Assembly: GCA_018064455.1 (NCBI GenBank)
Contig: JAGHVH010000003.1
Span: 1-64,000, forward strand
Reading direction: 5' to 3'
Length of the DNA stretch: 64,000 bases
From: Candidatus Limimonas egerieequi
GTDB lineage: Bacteria; Bacillota; Clostridia; Oscillospirales; Acutalibacteraceae
The notes under the pieces are model-generated. The model saw only the letters and a program-made list of their open reading frames with translations. It did not search any database and was not told where the DNA came from. Positions 41,656-49,244 of this stretch are shown piece after piece. Position numbers and translations under genes: made by a program. Numbering within the stretch: the first letter of the stretch is position 1; every line of letters starts with the position of its first letter.

Positions 41656-42218
41656 ACACACCTAACAAATTGACAATTTCAAGAATGATACTTACACCAA
41701 TCTTCTTGACTGTATTTCTTGTAAGTTTTAAATTCCACTATGCAATAGCATTGGTGCTCTTTGTAGTGGCATCACTGACAGACCTTTTTGATGGCAAGAT
41801 TGCAAGAAAGAACAACATAGTTACGAACTTTGGTAAGTTTGCAGACCCACTTGCAGACAAGATGCTGACAACATCAGCAATACTTGGTTTTGTTGCAGCA
41901 GGCTATTGCAACATCTGGGTTCTCTTTATCATTCTCTTTAGAGAGTTTGCTATCAGCGCAATGCGACTTGTCGCAGCAAGTGATGGCGTTGTTATCCCTG
42001 CCAACATGTGGGGCAAGGTCAAGACAACAATTCAGATGGTAGCATCCATCGTTATCATGCTTATGCTCTCAATCATATTTGACTTTGGCGTTTCAGTACT
42101 TGAAGCACCACTTATAATTGTTGCAAATGTTTTGCTTTGGCTTATGGCCGCTGCCACACTTGTATCTGGCATCGTCTACATCATCCAAGGCACAAAAGTA
42201 ATAGATTTCTCAAAATAA
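41652..42218 (+). CDS. pgsA: CDP-diacylglycerol-glycerol-3-phosphate 3-phosphatidyltransferase
   Basis: A 188-residue integral membrane enzyme making phosphatidylglycerophosphate. The CDP-alcohol phosphatidyltransferase motif D-x2-DG-x2-AR-x8-G-x3-D-x3-D is intact as TDLFDGKIARKNNIVTNFG followed by KFADPLADK. About five hydrophobic helices are visible. The start is the ATG at 41652 overlapping the rimO stop, with GGAG upstream; the track's GTG two codons earlier is less likely. The rimO-pgsA pairing is common in Firmicutes. Confidence 0.93.
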   Translation: MNTPNKLTISRMILTPIFLTVFLVSFKFHYAIALVLFVVASLTDLFDGKIARKNNIVTNFGKFADPLADKMLTTSAILGFVAAGYCNIWVLFIILFREFAISAMRLVAASDGVVIPANMWGKVKTTIQMVASIVIMLMLSIIFDFGVSVLEAPLIIVANVLLWLMAAATLVSGIVYIIQGTKVIDFSK

Positions 42219-42231
42219 GAGGAGACTTGAA

Positions 42232-43629
42232 ATGAAAGTATTTAATACTTTGACACGCAAGAAAGAGGAAGTTGAAACCCTGGTCCCAGGCGAGTACAAA
42301 ATCTACGCTTGTGGTCCTACAGTTTACAACTACATTCATATTGGTAATGCCCGTCCTCTCTGCGTGTTTGATGTACTTCGCAGATATCTTGAGTATCGTG
42401 GATACAAGGTAACTTTCGTTCAGAACTTTACTGACATCGACGATAAAATCATCAAGAAGGCTAACGAAGAAGGTACAGACTATCTCACTGTTGCAAAGAA
42501 GTATATCGAGGAGTATTGGACAGATGCCAAGGGTATGAATATCCGCCCTGCTGACATCCATCCAAAGGCAACAGAAAACATCGATGAGATCATCGATATT
42601 ATCACAACCCTTATCGACAAGGGCCATGCATATGCAGTAGAAAACGGTGACGTTTATTTCTCAACCAAGACATTTGGTGGCTATGGCAAGCTTTCACACC
42701 AGCCACTTGAGGACTTGGAGGCAGGTGCTCGTATCAATATTGGCGAACTCAAGCATGATCCAATGGACTTTGCTCTTTGGAAATCAGCAAAGCCAGGCGA
42801 GCCATATTGGGAGTCACCTTGGGGACAGGGACGTCCAGGCTGGCACATTGAGTGTTCAGCAATGAACCGTCGTTTCCTTGGCAACACAATCGATATTCAC
42901 TGTGGTGGTCAGGATCTCATCTTCCCACACCACGAGAATGAGATTGCTCAGTCAGAGTGCTGCAACGATGCTCCATTTGCAAACTATTGGATGCACAACG
43001 GATACATCAACGTTGACAACGTTAAGATGTCCAAGTCACTTGGCAACTTCTTCACAGTACGTGATGTAGCTGAAAAGTATGGTTATGAGCCAATCCGTTA
43101 CCTTATGATATCTTCTCATTACAGAAGCCCTATCAATTACAGCACTGACATCATCGAGCAGTGCAAGGCTGCGCTTCAGCGTCTCTACACTTGCCGTGAT
43201 GCACTTGATTTTGCAGCAGAGAATGCACATTCACTCACAACACCTGAGGACTTCGACCTCAAGAAGAAGCTTGATGCACACCGCGCAGCTTTCATTGAGG
43301 CCATGGACGATGACCTCAATACAGCTGATGCTCTCGCATCAATCTATGACCTTGTTCGTGACATAAACATAATATTAAAGGGCAAGGCATCATCAGAGAT
43401 TATCGAATACGCAACAGAGGAGTTTGATGAACTCACTGGCGTACTTGGACTTGTATACAACCGCAAGAAAGAAACGCTCGACATCGATGTAGAGAAGCTC
43501 ATCGAAGAGCGCAACCAGGCTCGCAAGAACAAGGACTTCGCTCTTGCTGACAAGATCCGTGATGATTTGAAGGCTCAGGGAATCATCCTTGAGGACACAC
43601 CACAGGGTGTTAAGTGGCACAAAGCTTAA
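42232..43629 (+). CDS. cysS: Cysteinyl-tRNA synthetase
   Basis: A 465-residue class I synthetase. The HIGH motif is YIHIGNARP, the zinc-binding cysteines are in YACGPTVYN, ECSAMNRRFLG and HHENEIAQSE, and the KMSKS loop is KMSKSLGNF. A helical anticodon-binding domain fills the C-terminus. The ribosome binding site is AGAGGAG. No T-box leader is visible; the 13-base gap from pgsA suggests expression from the upstream operon. A terminator follows. Confidence 0.96.
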   Translation: MKVFNTLTRKKEEVETLVPGEYKIYACGPTVYNYIHIGNARPLCVFDVLRRYLEYRGYKVTFVQNFTDIDDKIIKKANEEGTDYLTVAKKYIEEYWTDAKGMNIRPADIHPKATENIDEIIDIITTLIDKGHAYAVENGDVYFSTKTFGGYGKLSHQPLEDLEAGARINIGELKHDPMDFALWKSAKPGEPYWESPWGQGRPGWHIECSAMNRRFLGNTIDIHCGGQDLIFPHHENEIAQSECCNDAPFANYWMHNGYINVDNVKMSKSLGNFFTVRDVAEKYGYEPIRYLMISSHYRSPINYSTDIIEQCKAALQRLYTCRDALDFAAENAHSLTTPEDFDLKKKLDAHRAAFIEAMDDDLNTADALASIYDLVRDINIILKGKASSEIIEYATEEFDELTGVLGLVYNRKKETLDIDVEKLIEERNQARKNKDFALADKIRDDLKAQGIILEDTPQGVKWHKA

Positions 43630-43650
43630 ATAATATACATATGTATAAAT

Positions 43651-43685
43651 AGAGACATGCAGGCCGCATGTCTCTATTATTTTTA
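43651..43685 (+). terminator. Intrinsic terminator after cysS
   Basis: AGAGACATGC pairs with GCATGTCTCT over AGGCC, followed by ATTATTTTTA. Confidence 0.87.
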
Positions 43686-43746
43686 AACATTTTGTGCAAA
43701 TTTAATATAATTTTTCAGAAAAACTAAAAATTTTTATAAAAAAGTG

Positions 43747-43775
43747 TTGACATTCATATCCCAATTCGTTATAGT
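43747..43775 (+). promoter_or_regulatory. Promoter of candidate small RNA
   Basis: TTGACA at 43747-43752 and TATAGT at 43770-43775, 17 bp apart. The predicted start near 43782 leads to a terminator at 43870-43914 with no coding ORF between. Confidence 0.7.
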
Positions 43776-43781
43776 ATTGAA

Positions 43782-43914
43782 TGTAAGGGGAAGGTCCTTA
43801 CGAAATCCCAATTAATTTGGTAGTTTTTTCATTTTAATATCTCCTTTATTTTGAATAATTATCTCCTCAAAAACCAAAGGCTCCGTAAGTCCAAACGGAG
43901 CCTTTCGGTTTTTC
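43782..43914 (+). ncRNA. Candidate terminated small RNA (~130 nt)
   Basis: The span from a near-consensus promoter to a strong terminator contains a GTAAGG/CCTTAC hairpin (43783-43801), a CCAA/TTGG hairpin and a U-rich single-stranded middle, but no ribosome binding site or ORF. It may be an independent sRNA or an upstream attenuated leader of rplM. The class is not recognised. It fills part of the 465-base gap between cysS and rplM. Confidence 0.5.
43870..43914 (+). terminator. Strong terminator of candidate small RNA
   Basis: AAGGCTCCGT pairs with ACGGAGCCTT. Flanking AAACC/GGTTT extends the stem, and a TTTTTC tail follows. Confidence 0.88.
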
Positions 43915-43976
43915 TTATGGCAATTTTTTCAAAAATAAAGAATTAGAAAAAATGAGAAAAAGAGAGAAAACACGCG

Positions 43977-43996
43977 AAAACGTGAGAACACGTTTT
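43977..43996. promoter_or_regulatory. Inverted repeat upstream of rplM promoter
   Basis: AAAACGTG and CACGTTTT are perfect 8-bp arms around AGAA, 28 bases before the -35 box. It could be an operator or a small hairpin. The surrounding bases are otherwise A-rich without recognisable content. Confidence 0.4.
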
Positions 43997-44023
43997 GTAA
44001 ATTAAAAAATTGAAAAAATAGTG

Positions 44024-44052
44024 TTGACGACAGCTAAAACGAGTGTTATTAT
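44024..44052 (+). promoter_or_regulatory. rplM-rpsI promoter
   Basis: TTGACG at 44024-44029 and TATTAT at 44047-44052, 17 bp apart. The predicted leader is only ~35 bases, too short for an L13-type autoregulatory leader. Confidence 0.72.
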
Positions 44053-44094
44053 AGTCGAGCACTTTAGTTATAAATAATTAATGGAGGAAAAGTT

Positions 44095-44523
44095 ATGTCA
44101 ACATATATGCCAAAAGCAGGCGACATTACTCGCACATGGTATGTTCTTGACGCAGAAGGCAAGACTCTTGGTGCAGTTGCAACAGAGGCTGCTACACTTC
44201 TTCGCGGCAAGCACAAGCCAACATTCGCTCCTCACGCTGACTGCGGTGACAACGTTATCGTAATCAATGCTGAGAAGGTTGTTTTAACAGGTAAGAAACT
44301 TGATCAGAAGATGTACTACCACCACACAGGCTACATCGGTAACCTCAAGGAAGTTAAGTATTCTGATCTTATGAAGACAAAGCCAGAGTTCGTTATTACT
44401 AAGGCTGTTAAGGGTATGCTCCCTTCAACAACTCTTGGTAGAAAGGCTCTCACAAGACTTCGTGTATACAAGGGCGCTGAGCATCCACATGCAGCACAGA
44501 ACCCTGTTGCACGTGAATTTTAA
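44095..44523 (+). CDS. rplM: 50S ribosomal protein L13
   Basis: A 142-residue ribosomal protein of the large subunit, one of the early assembly proteins. Conserved stretches are [19 protein letters not shown], the [20 protein letters not shown] core and [20 protein letters not shown] near the end. Length is standard. AATGGAGG supports the ATG. It is followed by rpsI after 17 bases, the universal L13-S9 pairing. Confidence 0.98.
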   Translation: MSTYMPKAGDITRTWYVLDAEGKTLGAVATEAATLLRGKHKPTFAPHADCGDNVIVINAEKVVLTGKKLDQKMYYHHTGYIGNLKEVKYSDLMKTKPEFVITKAVKGMLPSTTLGRKALTRLRVYKGAEHPHAAQNPVAREF

Positions 44524-44540
44524 TAGGAGGGCTACACATT

Positions 44541-44939
44541 ATGTATAACGATAATCCTTATTTCTATGGTACAGGTCGTAGAAAGAGCTCTGTAGCTCGT
44601 GTACGCGTTTACCCAGGTAACGGTAAAATCACAATCAATGACAGAGACATCGATGATTACTTTGGTCTTGATACATTAAAGCTCATCGTTCGTCAGCCAC
44701 TTGAGCTTCTTGGTCTTACAGAGAAGTTTGACATCGTTTGCCGTGTTAACGGTGGTGGTGTTTCAGGTCAGGCTGGTGCTATCCGTCATGGTCTTTCACG
44801 TGCTCTTCTTCAGTATGATGAAAAGCTTCGTCCAGAACTTAAGAAGGCTGGATTCCTTACACGTGATCCACGTATGAAGGAAAGAAAGAAGCCAGGTCTC
44901 AAGGGCGCTCGTCGTGCACCTCAGTTCTCAAAGAGATAA
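44541..44939 (+). CDS. rpsI: 30S ribosomal protein S9
   Basis: A 132-residue small-subunit protein whose C-terminal tail reaches the P-site tRNA. The N-terminal [20 protein letters not shown] and the invariant C-terminal RRAPQFSKR are present, as is [27 protein letters not shown] precedes the ATG. A 12-bp terminator closes the operon. Confidence 0.98.
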   Translation: MYNDNPYFYGTGRRKSSVARVRVYPGNGKITINDRDIDDYFGLDTLKLIVRQPLELLGLTEKFDIVCRVNGGGVSGQAGAIRHGLSRALLQYDEKLRPELKKAGFLTRDPRMKERKKPGLKGARRAPQFSKR

Positions 44940-44951
44940 CATTACAAAATC

Positions 44952-44988
44952 AAGAACTCTCGCAATGCGAGAGTTCTTATTTTTTTTC
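44952..44988 (+). terminator. Intrinsic terminator after rpsI
   Basis: AAGAACTCTCGC pairs with GCGAGAGTTCTT over AAT, followed by ATTTTTTTTC. Confidence 0.93.
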
Positions 44989-45047
44989 TTTATTTATCTA
45001 TATTAATGGTATATAATAATCCCATCTTATTTTGAGGAGGAGATAAT

Positions 45048-46124
45048 GTGAGCAAATTTAAAGCTTTTCTCAAAAAGAAGGACATAGAAATTTCAGGTAA
45101 AAGGTACGGCATTGACGCCTTAGGCGCAATGGCACAAGGTCTTTTCTGTTCCCTTCTTATTGGAACAATCTTTAAGACACTTGGCATGATTCCCGCACTT
45201 TCAGTATTTACAGACATAGGTGGCTATGCTATGGCAATGTCAGGCCCTGCTATGGCCATTGCTATAGGCTATGCCTTAAAGGCTCCACCACTTGTACTTT
45301 TCTCACTTGCTGTTGTTGGTAACTCGGCCAACACCATCGGTGGTGCAGGTGGCCCACTTGCCGTTTTGTTCATTGCAATTATTGCTGCTGAATTCGGCAA
45401 GTTAGTTTCAAAGGAGACCAAGATAGATATTCTCGTAACACCAACAGTAACAATCCTTGTAGGTGTTGGCCTTTCAATGCTTATTGCAGCGCCAATAGGC
45501 AAGGCCGCTATGTGGGTTGGTGACCTCATTATGTGGGCAACTGACCTCCAGCCATTCCTTATGGGTATTGTTGTATCAGTTTTGGTTGGTATTGCACTTA
45601 CACTTCCAATTTCATCTGCTGCTATCTGCGCATCTTTCGGTCTTGTTGGCCTTGCTGGCGGCGCTGCTGTTGCAGGCTGCTGCGCACAGATGGTTGGTTT
45701 TGCAGTTATGTCATACAAGGAAAACAAGGTTGGTGGCCTTATCTCACAGGGTATAGGTACATCAATGCTTCAGATGCCAAACATTGTTAAGAATCCAAAG
45801 ATTTGGATTGCTCCAACACTTGCATCAGCAATCACAGGCCCAATCGCTACTTGCGTATTTGGCCTTCAGATGAATGGTGCCGCTATCAACTCTGGTATGG
45901 GTACATGCGGCCTTTGCGGACCTATCGGTGTAATCACAGGTTGGTTCTCACCATCTGATGCAGCAGTTGCCAAGGATTTGGCAGCACTTGCACCAAGTGC
46001 AAAGGACTGGATTGGTCTTGCACTTGTATGCGTTGTACTTCCAGCAATTCTCTCATTTATCTTCTGCGAAGTAGAGAGAAAGATTGGCTGGATCAAAGAA
46101 AATGATTTAAAACTTCCAGAATAA
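45048..46124 (+). CDS. Orphan PTS EIIC-like membrane protein (PTS_EIIC_2 family)
   Basis: A 358-residue polytopic membrane protein with about ten hydrophobic helices, resembling the EIIC_2 family of phosphotransferase permeases: ALGAMAQGLFCSLLIGTIFKTLG, NSANTIGGAGGPLAVLF and MNGAAINSGMGTCGLCGPIGV. No EIIA or EIIB domain or gene is nearby, so sugar phosphorylation is not assured. The GTG start follows GAGGAGGAG. It lies 15 bases before proB, apparently in one operon with the proline genes, which raises the question whether it moves a proline-related or osmotic compound. Confidence 0.8.
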   Translation: MSKFKAFLKKKDIEISGKRYGIDALGAMAQGLFCSLLIGTIFKTLGMIPALSVFTDIGGYAMAMSGPAMAIAIGYALKAPPLVLFSLAVVGNSANTIGGAGGPLAVLFIAIIAAEFGKLVSKETKIDILVTPTVTILVGVGLSMLIAAPIGKAAMWVGDLIMWATDLQPFLMGIVVSVLVGIALTLPISSAAICASFGLVGLAGGAAVAGCCAQMVGFAVMSYKENKVGGLISQGIGTSMLQMPNIVKNPKIWIAPTLASAITGPIATCVFGLQMNGAAINSGMGTCGLCGPIGVITGWFSPSDAAVAKDLAALAPSAKDWIGLALVCVVLPAILSFIFCEVERKIGWIKENDLKLPE

Positions 46125-46139
46125 TAGAAGGTAGATTTT

Positions 46140-46910
46140 ATGCGTATAGTTGTTAAAGTGGGCACATCAACACTTGCCCATGCAACAGGACATCTCAATA
46201 TCAAGCGTGTGGAGGAACTCTGCAAAGTCCTATCGGACATTAAGAATGCAGGCCATGAGGTAGTACTTGTTTCATCTGGTGCTATCGGCATGGGTCTTGG
46301 TAAGCTCCTTATCAAGAGCAAGCCAGATGACATTCCAACCAAGCAGGCGGCAGCTGCTGTTGGTCAGTGTGAACTCATGTACACATATGACAAACTCTTC
46401 TCAGAGTACAACCACACAGTAGCACAGATACTCCTTACGGGTGCGGATGTTAAGGACCCTGTTCGTCACGGCAATTTCCAGAATACTGTATACAGACTCT
46501 TGGAACTTGGCACTATTCCTGTAATTAACGAGAATGACTCAATAGCTACAGAGGAAATCGTAATAGGTGACAACGATACGCTTGGCGCAATAGTTGCAAC
46601 ATCAATCAATGCCGATTTACTTATTATTCTTTCTGACATTAACGGCCTCTACACAGGCGATCCACACAAGGATGAGAATGCAACACTTATCAAGGTTGTA
46701 GAGGAAATAAATGATGACATCTTAAGACTTGGCGGTGGCAGTGGCTCAAGCCTTGGCACCGGCGGTATGAAGACCAAGCTCACTGCTGCAGAGATTACAA
46801 CCGGTGGCGGAGTAGATATGATAATCGCCAACGGCAACAATCCAGCAGCAATCTATGACATGGTAGACGGAAATGACTTTGTTGGAACTAAATTTTGCAA
46901 GAGGAAGTAA
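46140..46910 (+). CDS. proB: Glutamate 5-kinase
   Basis: A 256-residue amino-acid kinase that phosphorylates the gamma-carboxyl of glutamate, the first step of proline synthesis. VVKVGTSTLAH opens the fold, VLVSSGAIGMG and INENDSIATEEI contact substrates, and LGTGGMKTKLTAAEI is the ATP-site loop. It lacks the C-terminal PUA domain present in E. coli ProB, a short form common in Firmicutes. proA starts two bases after its stop. Confidence 0.95.
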   Translation: MRIVVKVGTSTLAHATGHLNIKRVEELCKVLSDIKNAGHEVVLVSSGAIGMGLGKLLIKSKPDDIPTKQAAAAVGQCELMYTYDKLFSEYNHTVAQILLTGADVKDPVRHGNFQNTVYRLLELGTIPVINENDSIATEEIVIGDNDTLGAIVATSINADLLIILSDINGLYTGDPHKDENATLIKVVEEINDDILRLGGGSGSSLGTGGMKTKLTAAEITTGGGVDMIIANGNNPAAIYDMVDGNDFVGTKFCKRK

Positions 46911-46912
46911 AA

Positions 46913-48157
46913 ATGACAACACTTGAACTTTGCAAAGCAGCAAAGGCTGCATCAAAAGGTGTAGCGACCCTCAGCACAGAGGACAAGAATAAGGCTATTC
47001 TTGTCTGTGCCGATGAGCTCATCGCTCACACTGATGCGATTCTTGCTGCTAATGATATAGATATAGAGGCTGCCAAAGGCACTATATCGGATGTAATGAT
47101 TGACCGACTTAAGCTCACGAAGGAGCGCATCAAAGGCATGGCCGATGGCATGCGTGAGGTTGCGGCACTTCCTGACCCGGTCGGCAGAATATATGATACA
47201 GTCAACCGCCCAAGTGGCATCAAGGTTGAAAAGATTTCTGTGCCACTTGGCGTGGTATCAATCATTTATGAGAGCCGACCAAATGTCACAAGTGACGCCG
47301 CAACCCTTTGCTTCAAGAGCGGTAACGCTTGCGTGCTTCGCGGTGGCAAGGAAAGCTACAATTCATCAAAAGCAATCGTTGATGCTCTCAAAGAGGGCTT
47401 TAAAAAATGTGGCATCAATCCTGACGTTGTAAACTTGGTATCAGATCTTACACGTCAGAGCGCAACAGATATTATGATGGCAGTAGGCTACGTTGACCTT
47501 CTCATTCCACGTGGTGGAGCGGGCCTCATCAAAAACGTTGTAGAGAACTCAAAGGTACCTTCTCTCCAGACAGGTACAGGTATCTGTCACATCTATGTTG
47601 ATGAGTCAGCAGACCTCAACATGGCTGCAAAGATCATCAAGAATGCCAAGACATCTCGTCCATCAGTATGTAATGCTGAGGAAGTATGCCTTGTAAACAG
47701 TAAGGTAGCAGAGGAATTCCTTCCACTCCTTAAGAAGACAATTGTTGATGAGATAGACACACCAGTTGAGCTCAGACTCGATGAGCGTGCAATCAAAATC
47801 ATCGATGGACAGAAGGCTAGCGACACAGATTTCGATACAGAGTTCCTTGACTACATCCTTGCTGTCAAGATTGTTGACAGTGTAGAAGAGGCAATTGAGC
47901 ACATTTCAAAGCACTCAACAGGTCACAGTGAAGCTATCATCACGAAAAACCCAGAAAGCGAGAAAGCATTCCTCACATCAATTGATAGCGCAGCCGTTTA
48001 TGTAAACGCATCTACAAGATTCACAGACGGCGGTGAATTTGGCCTTGGATGTGAGATGGGTATCTCAACACAGAAGCTCCACGCAAGAGGTCCTGTAGGC
48101 CTTCGCGAGCTCAACACATACAAGTACATCATCCATGGTGATGGACAGATAAGATAA
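46913..48157 (+). CDS. proA: Gamma-glutamyl phosphate reductase
   Basis: A 414-residue aldehyde-dehydrogenase-fold enzyme reducing gamma-glutamyl phosphate to glutamate semialdehyde. The N-terminal GVVSIIYESRPNVTSDAA, DLLIPRGGAGLI and the catalytic cysteine region SRPSVCNAEEVCL are conserved, as is the closing GRGPVGL-like HARGPVGLRELNTYKY. The track start at 46895 is inside proB; GAGGAAG supports the ATG at 46913. It is the middle gene of proBAC. Confidence 0.95.
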   Translation: MTTLELCKAAKAASKGVATLSTEDKNKAILVCADELIAHTDAILAANDIDIEAAKGTISDVMIDRLKLTKERIKGMADGMREVAALPDPVGRIYDTVNRPSGIKVEKISVPLGVVSIIYESRPNVTSDAATLCFKSGNACVLRGGKESYNSSKAIVDALKEGFKKCGINPDVVNLVSDLTRQSATDIMMAVGYVDLLIPRGGAGLIKNVVENSKVPSLQTGTGICHIYVDESADLNMAAKIIKNAKTSRPSVCNAEEVCLVNSKVAEEFLPLLKKTIVDEIDTPVELRLDERAIKIIDGQKASDTDFDTEFLDYILAVKIVDSVEEAIEHISKHSTGHSEAIITKNPESEKAFLTSIDSAAVYVNASTRFTDGGEFGLGCEMGISTQKLHARGPVGLRELNTYKYIIHGDGQIR

Positions 48158-48168
48158 GAGGACTTAGA

Positions 48169-48960
48169 ATGAAATACGACTATGGTTTTATAGGAACTGG
48201 CAATATGGGTGGTGCCCTCTCCAAGGCACTCAAGAACAAAACTGTTGCCCTGTCCAATAGAACACCTGAAAAAGCTCAAGAACTTGCAAAAGCTATAAAT
48301 GCAACAGCTACCACAAATGAGGATGTCGCTCGCAATTCGCAGTATCTTATGCTTGGCGTAAAACCACAGGTTTTGCCAAGCCTCATTGATGAAATCCGCG
48401 AATTCGTAAACCCAGACACTATCCTCGTTACAATGGCTGCTGGCGTCAAGATAACAACCATAAAAGAGTTATTCAATAACCCAAATGCGAAAGTAATTCG
48501 CATCATGCCTAACACTCCTGTAGCCATTGGCGAGGGAGTAGTGCTTGCCTCAAAGAACGCTAACGTATCAGACGATGAATTCAACAAATTCATCGATGAT
48601 TTTTCGGATGCTGGCATGATCGTACCAGTCGATGAGAACCTCATCGATGCAGGCTCGGTCGTAATGGGCTGTGGCCCAGCGTACATCTATATGTACATAG
48701 ATGCACTTGCCAAGGCAGGCGAGAGCCTTGGCCTTGACTACGACCTCGCAGCAAAGCTTGCCAAGGCTACGACTATTGGCTCAGCGAAACTTTCATCAGT
48801 ATCTGATGAAAGCCTTGAATCGCTTCGCATCAAAGTCTGCAGCCCGGGCGGCAGCACAATCGAGGGCGTCCACGTTTTAGAGGATCAAAACTTCGACAAA
48901 TTGGTGCTCGATGCATTGACTGCTGCTTATAAACGTACCAAAGAGCTTGCAGGAGAGTAA
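48169..48960 (+). CDS. proC: Pyrroline-5-carboxylate reductase
   Basis: A 263-residue reductase completing proline synthesis. The Rossmann motif is FIGTGNMGGAL, followed by LGVKPQVL and the family signature near the C-terminus MGCGPAYIYMYIDAL with the late RIKVCSPGGSTIEGV. Length is typical. It starts 11 bases after proA with AGAGGA upstream, completing an EIIC-proB-proA-proC operon; a hairpin with a T-rich tail lies ~80 bases after its stop. Confidence 0.95.
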   Translation: MKYDYGFIGTGNMGGALSKALKNKTVALSNRTPEKAQELAKAINATATTNEDVARNSQYLMLGVKPQVLPSLIDEIREFVNPDTILVTMAAGVKITTIKELFNNPNAKVIRIMPNTPVAIGEGVVLASKNANVSDDEFNKFIDDFSDAGMIVPVDENLIDAGSVVMGCGPAYIYMYIDALAKAGESLGLDYDLAAKLAKATTIGSAKLSSVSDESLESLRIKVCSPGGSTIEGVHVLEDQNFDKLVLDALTAAYKRTKELAGE

Positions 48961-49043
48961 AGGCACAAATCTTGCCACCAGTGGTGTACAGGTGGTGCAA
49001 AAGTGTTAAAAAACGCTAAAAAATGATTACAAAACTGTAACAA

Positions 49044-49074
49044 GGGCATTTTTTATAAAATGCCCAAAGTTTTT
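49044..49074 (+). terminator. Terminator after proC
   Basis: GGGCATTTT pairs with AAAATGCCC over TTAT, followed by AAAGTTTTT. Confidence 0.65.
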
Positions 49075-49099
49075 GCCCTAATTTTTCTAAAATAGAAAA

Positions 49100-49112
49100 T
49101 TACAATTTGTAA
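49100..49112. promoter_or_regulatory. Palindromic element TTACAATTTGTAA
   Basis: A 13-bp palindrome that extends to 11-bp perfect arms (49095-49117). The core is the one found at 418-430. It lies 59 bases before the -35 box, in an activator-like position. A looser version, TTACA-AAAC-TGTAA, is at 49026-49039. Confidence 0.5.
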
Positions 49113-49135
49113 TTTTCTTAATTTTGCACATTTTG

Positions 49136-49152
49136 TTGTGCAAGTTGCACAA
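49136..49152. promoter_or_regulatory. Palindrome TTGTGCAAGTTGCACAA
   Basis: A perfect 17-bp palindrome 19 bases before the -35 box, with an additional half-site TTTTGCACA at 49122-49130. It is likely bound by a dimeric regulator. Confidence 0.5.
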
Positions 49153-49171
49153 AATCGAGGCCTTGAAAAAT

Positions 49172-49200
49172 TTGACATTTCATTATTATATACATATAAT
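49172..49200 (+). promoter_or_regulatory. Consensus promoter of the 3D-domain gene
   Basis: TTGACA at 49172-49177 and TATAAT at 49195-49200 with a 17-bp spacer, a full consensus match. Confidence 0.85.
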
Positions 49201-49244
49201 GCTAATCGCAAAGTGAAAATATGACTTTGCGAAGGAGATCTTGG

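Noticed and set aside
42219-42231. T-box leader before cysS (and likewise before trpS)
   Set aside because: The intergenic gaps are too short and contain only ribosome binding sites.
44053-44094. L13-type autoregulatory leader before rplM
   Set aside because: The leader predicted from the promoter is only ~35 bases, with no hairpin.
45269-46342. Two 150-residue minus-strand ORFs opposite the EIIC and proB genes
   Set aside because: They are antisense shadows with no ribosome binding sites or domain resemblance; the sense proteins are clear families.
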